NCBI GenBank assembly: GCA_022843165.1
Contig: JALHOD010000018.1
Span: 1-64,000, forward strand
Direction: 5' to 3'
Length of the DNA stretch: 64,000 bases
Origin: Pseudorhodoplanes sp.
GTDB taxonomy: Bacteria > Pseudomonadota > Alphaproteobacteria > Rhizobiales > Xanthobacteraceae
The position numbers and the translations under genes are program-made. Shown here piece by piece: positions 28,032 to 36,469 of the stretch (its first letter is position 1; every line of letters starts with the position of its first letter). The notes beneath the pieces are model-generated. The model worked only from the letters and a program-made list of their open reading frames with translations, was not told the DNA's origin and ran no database searches.

Positions 28032-28388
28032 ATGGATCGCAAACCCGAATTGCGGCTGCGCCTGAAAGCGGACGGACGCATCGTCGAAATCCTGTCCACC
28101 GGGCAGGAACGTGAGGTGTCGAACACGCGCGAGCTTCCGCATTTGATGCCGCATCGGCCCATGGCAATTGCAGGCGATGACGCGGCCTATGCCCGCGCCA
28201 TCCGTGCCGCCAGCAATCTGACCCAGGCCGAATTTGCCACCCGCATCGGGGTGCCGCTGGAAACCGTGCGCAACTGGGAGCAAGGCAAGCGCGCCCCGCG
28301 CGGCCCGGCGCGCGCCCTGCTCAAGCTGATCGACAATGCCCCGGACCTGGCCTTTGCGGTTCTGGGGCCGGCAAAAGCGCAAAACTGA
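28032..28388 (+). CDS. HTH (XRE-type) regulator, antitoxin-like
   Basis: DNA-binding protein of 118 residues. The C-terminal half is an HTH_3 domain: YARAIRAASNLTQAEFATRIGVPLETVRNWEQGKRAPRGPARALLKLI. The N-terminal half is an unrecognised segment of about 50 residues. The domain order and HTH style recall MqsA/HigA-type antitoxins, but no toxin gene is next to it, so a stand-alone regulator is more likely. ATG 28032 is taken; the track's TTG 28005 would add nine residues. It follows the TetR-controlled unit after 85 bp. Confidence 0.8.
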   Translation: MDRKPELRLRLKADGRIVEILSTGQEREVSNTRELPHLMPHRPMAIAGDDAAYARAIRAASNLTQAEFATRIGVPLETVRNWEQGKRAPRGPARALLKLIDNAPDLAFAVLGPAKAQN

Positions 28389-28463
28389 CCACTGCCAAAG
28401 GCGGTTGGCAGCCGTGCGCTGGCGCGGCATTGTGGCAGCGGTTTTCTGTCCTGCGAGGTCGGC

Positions 28464-29288
28464 ATGGTTCCCCTGATTGAGGCTCACGGCGCCCGCATTC
28501 CGGCCATCGGGCTCGGTACCATGACGCTCAAGGGCGGCGTCTGCATCCAGACCGTCAGCGCGGCCCTGCAGATGGGCTATCGGCATCTCGACACGGCGAC
28601 CTTCTATGACAACGAGCGCGAAGTGGGCGAGGGGCTGCGCGTCTCCGGCATTCCGCGCGACGAGGTCTTCATCACGACCAAGGTCCGGCATGTCGATCTC
28701 AAGCCGGACGATTTCGAGCGCGCGGTCGAGAACAGCCTGTCGTTGCTCGGCCTGCCGTCGGTCGATCTGCTGCTGATCCACTGGCCAAGCCCGGACCTGC
28801 CGCTCTCCGCCTATATTCCCGCGTTGTGCAAGGCCAAGCGCGCCGCGCAGACGAAACATATCGGCGTCGCCAATTTCACAATTCAGCTTCTGGATGAAGC
28901 ACTGAAGATTGCGGATGAACCTCTGGTCAGCAACCAGATCGAGGCGCATCCCATGCTCGACCAGAGCAAGCTAATCGCCGCCTGCAAGAAACTGGGGCTC
29001 GCCATCACCGCCTATTGCCCGATCGGCCGCGGCAAGGTTGCCGCTGCCGAGGTGCTCGACCGCATCGGCGCAAAACATGGAAAGAGCGGTGCGCAAGTCT
29101 CGCTGCGCTGGCTGATCCAGCTCGGGTTGATCCCCATTCCGCGCACCTCGAATCCCGACAAGCTCAAGCAGAATCTGAATGTGTTCGACTTCGAGCTGAA
29201 CGCCGGCGAGATGGCCGAAATCGCAACCCTGAAGCGGCCGGACGGGCGCATCGTCAATCCGCCGCAAGCGCCGAAATGGGATAGCTGA
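28464..29288 (+). CDS. aldo/keto reductase, copy 1
   Basis: NADPH-dependent oxidoreductase of 274 residues in the AKR superfamily. Catalytic features are GLGTMTLKGG, YRHLDTATFYDNEREVGEGLR (Asp and Tyr), FITTKV (Lys) and LLLIHWPSP (His). The cofactor end is IPIPRTSNPDKLKQNLNVFDFEL. It resembles 2,5-diketo-D-gluconate reductase-type enzymes, which reduce various aldehydes and ketones. The next gene, 2 bp after its stop, is a close paralogue, so the pair arose by tandem duplication and is co-transcribed. Confidence 0.92.
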   Translation: MVPLIEAHGARIPAIGLGTMTLKGGVCIQTVSAALQMGYRHLDTATFYDNEREVGEGLRVSGIPRDEVFITTKVRHVDLKPDDFERAVENSLSLLGLPSVDLLLIHWPSPDLPLSAYIPALCKAKRAAQTKHIGVANFTIQLLDEALKIADEPLVSNQIEAHPMLDQSKLIAACKKLGLAITAYCPIGRGKVAAAEVLDRIGAKHGKSGAQVSLRWLIQLGLIPIPRTSNPDKLKQNLNVFDFELNAGEMAEIATLKRPDGRIVNPPQAPKWDS

Positions 29289-29290
29289 TC

Positions 29291-30109
29291 ATGCAGTTTC
29301 TAGAGGCCAAGGGCGCCAGCATTCCGCCCGTGGGATTGGGCACCTGGGAGTTGCGCGGCCGCGAATGTGCGCGTCTGGTCACGCAGGCGATCAAGCTCGG
29401 CTACCGGCACATCGACACCGCGCAGATGTATGGCAACGAGCGCGATGTCGGCGAGGGCGTGCGCGCCTCCGGCATCAAGCGGGAGGAGATGTTCGTCGTC
29501 ACCAAGGTGTCGCCGGAGAATCTCGCGCCGCGTCTGCTGGAGCGATCGGTGAAGGAAAGCGTCCGCGATTTGCGCCTGGGCGAGATCGACCTGCTGCTGC
29601 TGCACTGGCCGAACAAGGACGTGCCGCTGAAGGACACGATCGACGCGTTGGTGAATGTGAAGCGCGACGGCCTTGTGCACCAGATCGGCGTCTCGAACTA
29701 TACCGTGGCTCTGCTCGAACAGGCCGATCGGCTTGCCGAACATCGCCTGGTCTGCAACCAGGTCGAGATGCATCCCTATCTTGATCAGTCGAAGGTGATT
29801 GCCGCCTGCCGCGCGCTTGACATGACGGTGGTTGCCTATTCTCCCATCGCGCGCGGCAGCGCCAAGCGCGATGCCGTGCTGGAGCGCATCGGCAAGACGC
29901 ATGGCAAGAGTGCCGCGCAGGTTTCGCTGCGCTGGCTGGTGCAGCAGGGCATCGGCGTCATTCCGCGCACCAGCCGGTTGGAACGGCTGAGCGAGAACAT
30001 CAGCATTTTCGATTTTGAGTTGAGTGATGCCGAAATGAAGCAGATCAGGTCTCTGGCGCGCGCCGACGGCCGCATCGTCGATTGGTCGTGGTCTCCGCAA
30101 TGGGATTAA
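29291..30109 (+). CDS. aldo/keto reductase, copy 2
   Basis: Second AKR of 272 residues. It keeps the tetrad: [37 protein letters not shown] (Lys) and LLLHWPNKD (His), plus [22 protein letters not shown] for cofactor binding. It begins 2 bp after copy 1. The two proteins share layout but differ widely in sequence, so the duplication is old and substrates may have diverged. Its stop is 7 bp from the queC start. Confidence 0.92.
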   Translation: MQFLEAKGASIPPVGLGTWELRGRECARLVTQAIKLGYRHIDTAQMYGNERDVGEGVRASGIKREEMFVVTKVSPENLAPRLLERSVKESVRDLRLGEIDLLLLHWPNKDVPLKDTIDALVNVKRDGLVHQIGVSNYTVALLEQADRLAEHRLVCNQVEMHPYLDQSKVIAACRALDMTVVAYSPIARGSAKRDAVLERIGKTHGKSAAQVSLRWLVQQGIGVIPRTSRLERLSENISIFDFELSDAEMKQIRSLARADGRIVDWSWSPQWD

Positions 30110-30116
30110 GCCGCCG

Positions 30117-30830
30117 TTGACTCTCTCGCATGACAAGGCGCTGGTGCTGTTTTCCGGCGGACAGGATTCCACCGTCTGTCTCGCCTGGGCGCTTCAGCGT
30201 TTCGCCGAGGTCGAGACCATCGGCTTCGATTACGGCCAGCGCCACCGCATCGAACTGGATCTGCGCCCGCGCATCCGCACCGCTCTTGCGAACCTCGATT
30301 CAGGCTGGAAGCAAAGACTCGGCGAGGATCACCTGTTCCGGCTCGACGCGCTCGGCGCGATTTCGGACACCGCGCTGACCCGCGATGTGGACATCGCAAT
30401 GTCCGAAAGCGGATTGCCTACGACTTTCGTCCCCGGCCGCAATCTCGTCTTCTTCACGTTTGCCGGTGCGGTGGCCTATCGGCGGGATGCCAAACATCTT
30501 GTTGCAGGCATGTGCGAGACCGACTATTCGGGCTATCCCGATTGCCGGGACGACACGGTCAAGGCCATGCAGCTCGCGCTGTCGCTCGGCATGGATCGCC
30601 GCTTCGTCCTGCATACTCCGCTGATGTGGATCGACAAGGCGGCGACCTTCGCGCTGGCGCGCGAGATCGGGGGAGACGGGCTGCTCGACCTGGTGGTCGA
30701 GGAAACGCATAGCTGTTATCTCGGCGACCGCTCGCGGCGCCATGCCTGGGGCTATGGATGTGGGGACTGTCCCGCCTGCCGCCTGCGCGCGGAGGGGTGG
30801 GCGAAGTGGGTAAGGGAATGCACGCCGTGA
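30117..30830 (+). CDS. queC: 7-cyano-7-deazaguanine synthase QueC
   Basis: ATP-dependent enzyme of 237 residues that makes preQ0 for queuosine tRNA modification. The PP-loop is [16 protein letters not shown], and the C-terminal zinc site is [25 protein letters not shown] with four Cys. [10 protein letters not shown] is also typical. A TTG start at 30117 with a poor ribosome-binding site suggests coupling to the upstream reductases. Its stop overlaps the next ATG as TGATG. Other que genes (queD, queE, queF) are not in the window. Confidence 0.93.
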   Translation: MTLSHDKALVLFSGGQDSTVCLAWALQRFAEVETIGFDYGQRHRIELDLRPRIRTALANLDSGWKQRLGEDHLFRLDALGAISDTALTRDVDIAMSESGLPTTFVPGRNLVFFTFAGAVAYRRDAKHLVAGMCETDYSGYPDCRDDTVKAMQLALSLGMDRRFVLHTPLMWIDKAATFALAREIGGDGLLDLVVEETHSCYLGDRSRRHAWGYGCGDCPACRLRAEGWAKWVRECTP

Positions 30831-31396
30831 TGATGAAGCTCGAAGCGCGCCGCTGGATCGAAGGCCTGATTTTTCTGGCTCTGTTCTGTCTCACGGTGCC
30901 GGCCGCGAACTGGATGATTTTGAACGTCGGAACGGCCTGCAAGGCGAACGCGCCCTGTCTTATTCCCGTCGCCCCTGGATTGATGGCGCCCTCCGGCGTG
31001 CTGATGATCGGCGTGTCCTTTGTGCTGCGCGATCTCGTGCAGCGGCGTCTGGGCGTCGTGGCCTCGGTCGCCGCCATTCTGATTGGCGCGAGCTTGTCCG
31101 GCCTTTTCGCGCCGATGGCGCTGGTCTCGGCGTCGGCGACCGCCTTCCTGATTTCGGAACTCATCGATCTGGCGGTCTACACGCCGCTGGCGCGCCGGCG
31201 GATGATGCTCGCCGTGATTGCGTCGAGCTTTGTCGCGCTGATTGTCGATTCCATGATCTTTCTCTGGCTGGCTTTCGGCTCGCTCGAATTCCTGGCCGGG
31301 CAGGCGGTCGGCAAGTCCTGGATGGTCTTGCTGTCGCTCCCGCTGATTGCGATGCTGCGCCGGCGCGACGAGCGGATCGGGCTGCTGCCGGCCTGA
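30830..31396 (+). CDS. VUT family (YhhQ-like) probable queuosine precursor transporter
   Basis: Membrane protein of 188 residues with about six helices. Family features are GLMAPSGVLMIGVSFVLRDLVQRRLG and the later ASATAFLISELIDLAVYTPL, as in YhhQ, which imports queuosine precursors. The stop of queC overlaps its ATG (TGATG), so synthesis of preQ0 and precursor transport are coupled, which supports the assignment. ATG 30818 or 30833 are possible alternative starts. Confidence 0.85.
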   Translation: MMKLEARRWIEGLIFLALFCLTVPAANWMILNVGTACKANAPCLIPVAPGLMAPSGVLMIGVSFVLRDLVQRRLGVVASVAAILIGASLSGLFAPMALVSASATAFLISELIDLAVYTPLARRRMMLAVIASSFVALIVDSMIFLWLAFGSLEFLAGQAVGKSWMVLLSLPLIAMLRRRDERIGLLPA

Positions 31397-31435
31397 GGAT
31401 CGCCGTCAGGATGATGTGAAAACGGGAGCGATCAC

Positions 31436-32281
31436 ATGTTTTTTGTCGCTTCCAAGATTTTCGGCTTCCTGACGCTGCCGTCGAATTTGTTGTTCACGCT
31501 GGCGCTGGTCGGCATCCTGCTGATGGCGACGCGCTATGCGAGGCTCGGCCGCGTCCTGCTGATCGGGGCGGTGCTGCTGCTCACCGCTTTCGGCCTGGGA
31601 CCGGTCGGCAACTGGCTGATCTATCCGCTCGAACAGCGTTTTCCGAAATGGGACCATTCGCGCGGCGCGCCGGACGGCATCATAATTCTCGGCGGCACTG
31701 TCGGGCCTGAAAATTCCGCCGCGCGCGGCGAGCCGGCGCTGAATGAATCCGCGGAGCGTCTGACGGCGGTGGCCGATCTCGCGCGCCGCTACCCGAAAGT
31801 GCCGGTGGTGTTCACCGGCGGCAATGCCAGCCTGCTGCAGATCGGACACACCGAAGCGCAGTTCGTGCGCGGGTTGCTGGAAAGTTTTGGCATCGCGCCC
31901 GAGCGCATCAGGCTGGAAGACCGTTCCCGCACCACAGCGGAGAATGCGATCCTGACCATGGCGCTGGTGAATCCGAAGCCGGGCGAACGCTGGCTGCTGG
32001 TGACGTCGGCCCATCACATGCCGCGCTCGGTCGGCGTCTTCCGCGCCGCGAATTTTCCGGTCGAGCCCTATCCCGTCGACTGGCGCACGGCGGGACCCGA
32101 CGATCTCTATGCGCTGTTCTCGACCTTCCCGAGCGGACTCGGCCGCGCCGATGCGGCGATGCATGAATGGGCCGGGCTCCTGGCTTACTGGCTGACCGGA
32201 CGGACGGCGGAACTCTTTCCCGGTCCGCGCGCGACGAGCGGCTGCGACACCACAAAATCCACAGACAATTGCCGGCCTTGA
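31436..32281 (+). CDS. YdcF family (DUF218) membrane-anchored protein
   Basis: Protein of 281 residues. Two membrane segments at the N-terminus (PSNLLFTLALVGILL; VLLIGAVLLLTAFGLG) anchor a periplasmic DUF218 domain with IIILGGTVGPE, VVFTGGNASLLQIGHTEAQFV, ALVN and WLLVTSAHHMPRSVGVFRAANF, the family's conserved core. E. coli ElyC/YdcF relatives take part in envelope polysaccharide metabolism; the exact reaction is not settled. It stands alone, followed by two very small membrane-protein genes. Confidence 0.87.
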   Translation: MFFVASKIFGFLTLPSNLLFTLALVGILLMATRYARLGRVLLIGAVLLLTAFGLGPVGNWLIYPLEQRFPKWDHSRGAPDGIIILGGTVGPENSAARGEPALNESAERLTAVADLARRYPKVPVVFTGGNASLLQIGHTEAQFVRGLLESFGIAPERIRLEDRSRTTAENAILTMALVNPKPGERWLLVTSAHHMPRSVGVFRAANFPVEPYPVDWRTAGPDDLYALFSTFPSGLGRADAAMHEWAGLLAYWLTGRTAELFPGPRATSGCDTTKSTDNCRP

Positions 32282-32360
32282 AACGGCCCGCCGGGGCGCG
32301 GCGCTTACAGAAAAACAATCTGTTGGTGGCAGGATCGACGGGCAAAGAAGGGGCCCGTCC

Positions 32361-32534
32361 ATGTCGTCCGACGTTCAGTCGCATTTGAAATCGCATCTGC
32401 CGGCGCGAGTCGCCGAGATCCAGCCCGACCAGACTACGGCCTTCGACCAGCTGGAGAGCGTTCTGCTGGTGCTGGCCAGCGGCCTGGCCGCCGTTTTGAT
32501 TTCAACCCTCTGGGTGACCCTGTCATTAGGCTAA
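32361..32534 (+). CDS. 57-residue single-span membrane protein (below ORF-track cutoff)
   Basis: Small ORF not in the track: ATG at 32361 after GAAGGGG, 57 codons, TAA at 32532. The product has a polar N-terminal half (QSHLKSHLPARVAEIQPDQ) and one C-terminal hydrophobic helix (VLLVLASGLAAVLISTLWV). The RBS spacing and third-position GC bias look coding. Family not recognised; it may be a small inner-membrane accessory protein. Confidence 0.55.
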   Translation: MSSDVQSHLKSHLPARVAEIQPDQTTAFDQLESVLLVLASGLAAVLISTLWVTLSLG

Positions 32535-32698
32535 TCGCTTGAATTGGTTGATAGTTTGCGTGTCAGCCGAATAAGACTTTCGTATTAGTTCAAAAGTTGT
32601 ATACTGATAACAGGCCGTGCCGCGGGAGCTTCCGGGCGCGTCGTCACAGGAAGCCAGCCCGGTGGCCCGACCGACAGGAAAGGCAACAGGAGGCTTTC

Positions 32699-32815
32699 AT
32701 GGCCACCACTCCCGACACCAATCAGGCGCCTCACGAGAGCATGACGTCCACGCTGGTCTGGACCGGCGCGGCGCTGATCGTGGTCGCCGTCTTGGCGATC
32801 TTCTACATCCAGTAG
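32699..32815 (+). CDS. 38-residue single-span membrane protein
   Basis: Tiny protein starting at ATG 32699 with a near-perfect AGGAGG five bases upstream. A hydrophilic N-terminus (TTPDTNQAPHESM) precedes one helix, LVWTGAALIVVAVLAIFYI, reaching the C-terminus. The track lists a longer 72-residue frame, but its leader is Arg-rich and lacks a ribosome-binding site. A TATACT box about 95 bases upstream (32600-32605) could be the -10 element. Function unknown. Confidence 0.7.
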   Translation: MATTPDTNQAPHESMTSTLVWTGAALIVVAVLAIFYIQ

Positions 32816-32875
32816 CGTTGGCGTGTGTGTTGCGGACAGCCGGACGGCGGGCGATGTCCCGCCGTCCTGGCAGGA

Positions 32876-33559
32876 TTATTTTGCCAGCATCGCCCTGCGC
32901 GCGTCAGAGGTGAACTGCCGCTGCCACATCACCATCACCACGGCGGCGGTGGTCGCCATCAGCAGCCACGGGCTGACGAACCAGCCGAGGTAACCGAGCG
33001 CGAAGAAGAACGCGCGCTGCCCGCGGTTGAAATGGCGGCCTGCGGATTCGCATAATTTTCCGGTGCGCGCGGCATGGATTTTGGCATGCGCCGATTTCTT
33101 CTGCGTGTGGGGCGGCATCGCGCCGATCATGATCGCCACGTAATTGTAGAGCCGGTAGCACCAGGCGAATTTGTAGAAGGCGTAGATGAAGATCACGACC
33201 AGCCCCATGGTCTTGACCTCCCATTCAATGCGCGACGACGGCACGCCGAATGGCAGCGACGCCACCACGGTCAGGAGATCGTCGGTCGAGCGCAGCAGCG
33301 TGAGCGCACCGCCGATCGCCAGCAGCGAGGTGGAGGCGAAGAAGGCGGTGCCGTTCTGCAGCGAGGCCATGATCTGGCCGTCCAGCATCCGCATGTCGCG
33401 CTCGAGCATGCGCTGCATCCACTCGTCGCGATAGACGTCCATCTTGGCGTTGAGACCGTTTTGGCCATGCGGAGTCCATTCCAGCAGGATGGCATAGACG
33501 ATCCAGGCGCCGGCAAAGAGCGCGAGCGCGGCGAGATCGAGCGGTGAGAACAGGGTCAT
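32876..33559 (-). CDS. DUF599 family membrane protein
   Basis: Inner-membrane protein of 227 residues. The first helix is LAALALFAGAWIVYAILLEW, followed by a cytosolic segment with MDVYRDEWMQRMLERDMRMLDGQIMASLQNG, a DUF599 hallmark, then helices around FFASTSLLAIGGALTLL, FIYAFYKFAWCYRLYNYVAIMIGAMP and FALGYLGWFVSPWLLMATT. The true start is ATG 33559; the 377-residue track frame runs antisense through the rhodanese gene. Function unknown. Divergent from the rhodanese gene across about 110 bp. Confidence 0.87.
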   Translation of the reverse strand: MTLFSPLDLAALALFAGAWIVYAILLEWTPHGQNGLNAKMDVYRDEWMQRMLERDMRMLDGQIMASLQNGTAFFASTSLLAIGGALTLLRSTDDLLTVVASLPFGVPSSRIEWEVKTMGLVVIFIYAFYKFAWCYRLYNYVAIMIGAMPPHTQKKSAHAKIHAARTGKLCESAGRHFNRGQRAFFFALGYLGWFVSPWLLMATTAAVVMVMWQRQFTSDARRAMLAK

Positions 33560-33670
33560 GGATCGGCCTCGATTCGCGGCATGGTGCCATTGCGGGCATG
33601 ACCCGACAACGGGGCCTTGACCTCTCGGCCTGCTCTGCAACCATGGCGCCCCGGAACGAGGAACAACGGA

Positions 33671-34084
33671 ATGCCGCAACAGATCACCACCAGCGTGCGC
33701 GCCCTGGTCGAAGAAGCCGAGCGAAACATCGAGACCCTGGCGGCGGACGCCGCCATCGACCTGCATGGCGATGCCGGCGTGGTGCTGGTCGATATCCGCG
33801 ATATCCGCGAATTGCAGCGCGACGGCCGGGTGCCGGGAGCCTTTCATTGCCCGCGCGGGATGCTGGAATTCTGGGTCGATCCGGAAAGCCCTTATCACAA
33901 GCCGGTTTTCGCGCAGGACAAACGCTTCGTGTTCTTCTGTGCCGGCGGATTGCGCTCGGCGCTGGCGGCCGACACCGCGCACCGCATGGGCCTGAAGCCG
34001 GTGGCGCATGTCAAAGGCGGCTTCGGGGCGTGGAAGGCGGCCGGTGGTCCGGTCGAGGCGCCGGAGCCGAAACCGTCCAGGTGA
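33671..34084 (+). CDS. rhodanese-like domain protein
   Basis: Single rhodanese domain, 137 residues, cytosolic. Landmarks are VLVDIRDIRELQRDGRVPGAFHCPRG and the active-site loop FFCAGGLRSALAA with the sulfur-carrying Cys, then VAHVKGGFGAWKAAGG. It may transfer sulfane sulfur or act in redox signalling. GAGGAAC before ATG 33671 supports this start over the track start at 33617. The glutathione transferase gene follows after about 90 bp on the same strand. Confidence 0.9.
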   Translation: MPQQITTSVRALVEEAERNIETLAADAAIDLHGDAGVVLVDIRDIRELQRDGRVPGAFHCPRGMLEFWVDPESPYHKPVFAQDKRFVFFCAGGLRSALAADTAHRMGLKPVAHVKGGFGAWKAAGGPVEAPEPKPSR

Positions 34085-34175
34085 TCATTGCATCGTCTGA
34101 TCCGGCCAATCAGCAGAATTGGCTTGTGGCCGCGCCGCCGCGCCCCGATGATCGGTTCGGGTGATGGAGAGATCG

Positions 34176-34829
34176 ATGACGCTCAAGCTCATTCTCGGCA
34201 ACAAGAATTACTCGTCGTGGTCGCTGCGGCCGTGGATCGCCATGCGCCATGCCGGCATTCCCTTTGAGGAGGAAGTCATCCCGCTTTACGAGCCGGGCAG
34301 CCGCGAACGCATTCTGCGTTATTCTCCCGCCGGCAAGGTGCCAATCCTGCTCGACGGCGAGATGACGATCTGGGAATCGCTTGCCATCCTCGAACATGTC
34401 GCCGAAAAATTTCCCAAAACGCAACTCTGGCCGGCCGACGAGAAGATCCGCGCCTATGGCCGTGCGATCTCAGCGGAGATGCATGCCGGCTTCGGCGCGC
34501 TGCGGCGGCATTGCCCGATGAACATGCGCCGGATCAACAAGCGGCGCGAACTGACGCGGGAGGTGGCCGACGACGTGCGCCGTATCGAGATGATCTGGAC
34601 CGAGAGCCGGGACCTGTTCGGGCAGGACGGACCTTTCCTGCTCGGGTCCTTCTCCATCGCCGACGCCATGTACGCGCCCGTGGTGTCGCGCTTCTTCAGC
34701 TATGCCATCGGCGTGGGCGCGGCGGCGGAGGCCTATATGGCGACGATGATGAAGCTTCCGGCCTGGCAGGAATGGGAAGCGGCGGGCCGGGTCGAGCCCT
34801 GGGTGATGCAGAACAACGAGCTCGATTGA
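34176..34829 (+). CDS. glutathione S-transferase family protein
   Basis: GST-fold protein of 217 residues. The N-terminal thioredoxin-like domain has LILGNKNYSSWSLRPWIAMRHAG with the probable catalytic Ser, SPAGKVPILLDG (cis-Pro) and the glutathione-contact pair in WESLAILEHVAEKFP. The helical C-terminal domain contains FLLGSFSIADAMYAPVVSRF. GGAGAG precedes ATG 34176. Substrate unknown. Its stop is directly beside a minus-strand terminator of a candidate small RNA. Confidence 0.9.
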   Translation: MTLKLILGNKNYSSWSLRPWIAMRHAGIPFEEEVIPLYEPGSRERILRYSPAGKVPILLDGEMTIWESLAILEHVAEKFPKTQLWPADEKIRAYGRAISAEMHAGFGALRRHCPMNMRRINKRRELTREVADDVRRIEMIWTESRDLFGQDGPFLLGSFSIADAMYAPVVSRFFSYAIGVGAAAEAYMATMMKLPAWQEWEAAGRVEPWVMQNNELD

Positions 34830-34832
34830 TCC

Positions 34833-34924
34833 CAAAAACAGAAAACCCGGCGTTGCAGCCGGGCTTCCCACTCACGCGCAGGCCCGGGAGTACATCCGTC
34901 CTCGGTCGCGCCTGAGTAATCTCT
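34833..34924 (-). ncRNA. candidate intergenic small RNA with own promoter and terminator
   Basis: On the minus strand, the sequence after a possible promoter (TTGCGA at 34958-34953, 16 bp, TACATA at 34936-34931) runs about 90 bases and ends in a strong intrinsic terminator: AAGCCCGGC-tgcaac-GCCGGGTTT followed by TTCTGTTTTT. No credible ORF lies between them, and no minus-strand gene ends here; the nearest minus-strand gene, DUF1236, ends more than 100 bp upstream and has its own hairpin. This arrangement is typical of trans-acting small RNAs. The family is not recognised and expression is not shown. Confidence 0.5.
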
Positions 34925-35001
34925 CGAACCTATGTAATAACCATATGACAATTCGCAAGGGGGCCGAAAAGTTTCGTCTTTATTGCGGTTTTCCGGCCGG
35001 C

Positions 35002-35029
35002 CGGCGCAAGGGAAATCGCCCTTGCGCCG
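35002..35029. repeat. 11-bp inverted repeat after the DUF1236 gene
   Basis: CGGCGCAAGGG and CCCTTGCGCCG flank a six-base loop, 19 bp beyond the DUF1236 stop. It could end or protect that transcript. There is no T-tract on either strand, so factor-independent termination is doubtful. Confidence 0.5.
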
Positions 35030-35047
35030 TCGGTCTGGTGTCTGTCG

Positions 35048-35716
35048 TCAGGCGTCGATCACGGCCACGATCCGGTAGGAACCCGGCTCGATGATGATGA
35101 TCTCATCGGCCACCAGCACGAAGCGGTAGCCGCGCCAGGCCGGATACACCTCGACGATGGTCGCGGGCAGCGGATGCAGCTCGATTGTGCGCGGCACCAC
35201 GGTGCCGACCGAGATGTTGAAGTTGACGTTGGTCACCGGCCGTACATTGGTCTGCTTGATCGTGGTCTTGATCTTGGTACGCTGCTCGGTGGTGAGGTTG
35301 GCCGATGTGGCGGCCGCACCCTGACCGGTGGTCGCGTCGTTGCTCTCGGCCTTGCCGGATGCGGACGATTTGGTGTCGGTCTTGGTCTCGGTCTTGCCGG
35401 ATGCCGACGACTTGTTGTCGACCGCCGGCTTGTCGCTGGCCTTGGTGTCGCCGGCCTTCATGCCGTTGCTCTTCTGGCCGTCGCGTGCAGCCGGCGCCTG
35501 TGCGCCCTGCGGACGCTCCTGCTCCATGCGCGCGGGCGCGCCCTGTCCCGTGGTTTCGGACTTGGGAGCAGGTGCGATCTTTTCCGCCGGAGCGGACTGG
35601 ATCGCAGACGGCGCCGGCTGCGCGGCGCCTTCATTCTTCATGCCCTGTGCGAGTGCGAGATTGCCGCCGGCGATCAATGCGATCGCGGAAGCCGATACAA
35701 GAAATGTTGTCCTCAT
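35048..35716 (-). CDS. secreted DUF1236 protein
   Basis: Exported protein of 222 residues. A signal peptide (LIAGGNLALAQ) leads into a long Ala/Pro/Lys-rich low-complexity region with two near-identical KSSASGK blocks, and then a C-terminal DUF1236 domain with NFNISVGTVVPRTIELHPLPATIVEVYPAWRGYRFVLV and EIIIIEPGSYRIVAVID. DUF1236 is found mainly in Bradyrhizobium relatives, function unknown, probably periplasmic. ATG 35716 follows AGAGAGGAA. The repetitive linker may vary in length between strains. Confidence 0.87.
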   Translation of the reverse strand: MRTTFLVSASAIALIAGGNLALAQGMKNEGAAQPAPSAIQSAPAEKIAPAPKSETTGQGAPARMEQERPQGAQAPAARDGQKSNGMKAGDTKASDKPAVDNKSSASGKTETKTDTKSSASGKAESNDATTGQGAAATSANLTTEQRTKIKTTIKQTNVRPVTNVNFNISVGTVVPRTIELHPLPATIVEVYPAWRGYRFVLVADEIIIIEPGSYRIVAVIDA

Positions 35717-35929
35717 GGCAAAGTTCCTCTCTGTCCCCGTTGGCTCGTGCACCGATCGCTATCGGTTGCGACGGCAACGCGTCCGGCAGGGAACGGTTCC
35801 GGCGATACGGCGTTTATGCGATTAACGCACGGTCATCGACGCGGCGAAGATGCGGCAGCGTCAATGGTTTCAACGTGGTGCAGTCGTCGTGCCGTACATG
35901 TCGGTTCCACCAGGGGAACCGAAGCAGTT

Positions 35930-36343
35930 TCACCACGGTTTTTCGACGTTCGTCACATGATCTCGGTCGGGCGCGGTCAGGCAGAGCGCGACGCAGTGAA
36001 ACGGAAGATCGGGATGCGGATTGTGGCCGCGATGAATCTTGCCGATCGGCTCGGAATAGACGTCGCCGGCTTTCGCCTTGACCAGTATCCCCTCCTGGAA
36101 ATGCGCTTCGAAAATGCCCTGCAGCGCGACGAAGAAGGTCGCGCCATTGTGGCAATGATAATTGGTGAAGCCGCCCGGCAGGATCTCCGCATTGTAGACC
36201 TGCACCTGGACCTTGGGATCGCGCGGCAGGGACTCATACAGCGTCTCCAGCAGCACGTTGCGGAAGAATTCGCGCCCCGGCGGCACGACGCCGCCCAGCT
36301 CGAGTTTCAGTGCCTTGTAGTCGTTGATCGAAATGGCGGTCAT
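35930..36343 (-). CDS. cupin-domain protein
   Basis: Small protein of 137 residues with one cupin barrel. Motif 1 is GGFTNYHCHNGATFFVALQGIFEAHF, and motif 2 is AGDVYSEPIGKIHRGHNPHPD. Together they offer several His and one Glu for metal binding. It may bind or convert a small organic molecule; no adjacent gene helps to define it. ATG 36343 is chosen since conserved sequence starts there. An intrinsic terminator belonging to the upstream secreted-protein gene separates the two. Confidence 0.8.
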   Translation of the reverse strand: MTAISINDYKALKLELGGVVPPGREFFRNVLLETLYESLPRDPKVQVQVYNAEILPGGFTNYHCHNGATFFVALQGIFEAHFQEGILVKAKAGDVYSEPIGKIHRGHNPHPDLPFHCVALCLTAPDRDHVTNVEKPW

Positions 36344-36420
36344 GGTCCAGTCCCCTGATTGCGACGCGAAACTAGCCGACCGGGGCCGGACCGTCATGTC
36401 CGAAGCGAGATCGGGGCAAA

Positions 36421-36446
36421 GAAAAAGGGCGGCCTTCCGGCCGCCC
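36421..36446 (-). terminator. intrinsic terminator of the Ser/Pro-rich secreted protein gene
   Basis: GGGCGGCC-ggaa-GGCCGCCC followed by TTTTTCTTT in the minus-strand reading, 24 bases after the stop at 36470. It is an 8-bp GC-rich stem with tetraloop and T-tract, a textbook factor-independent terminator. Confidence 0.85.
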
Positions 36447-36469
36447 TCTCAAGTCGCTCTTGCGTTCGT

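Noticed and set aside
28032-28388. Complete toxin-antitoxin pair
   Set aside because: Only the HTH protein is present; no toxin-sized ORF with coding signs lies next to it.
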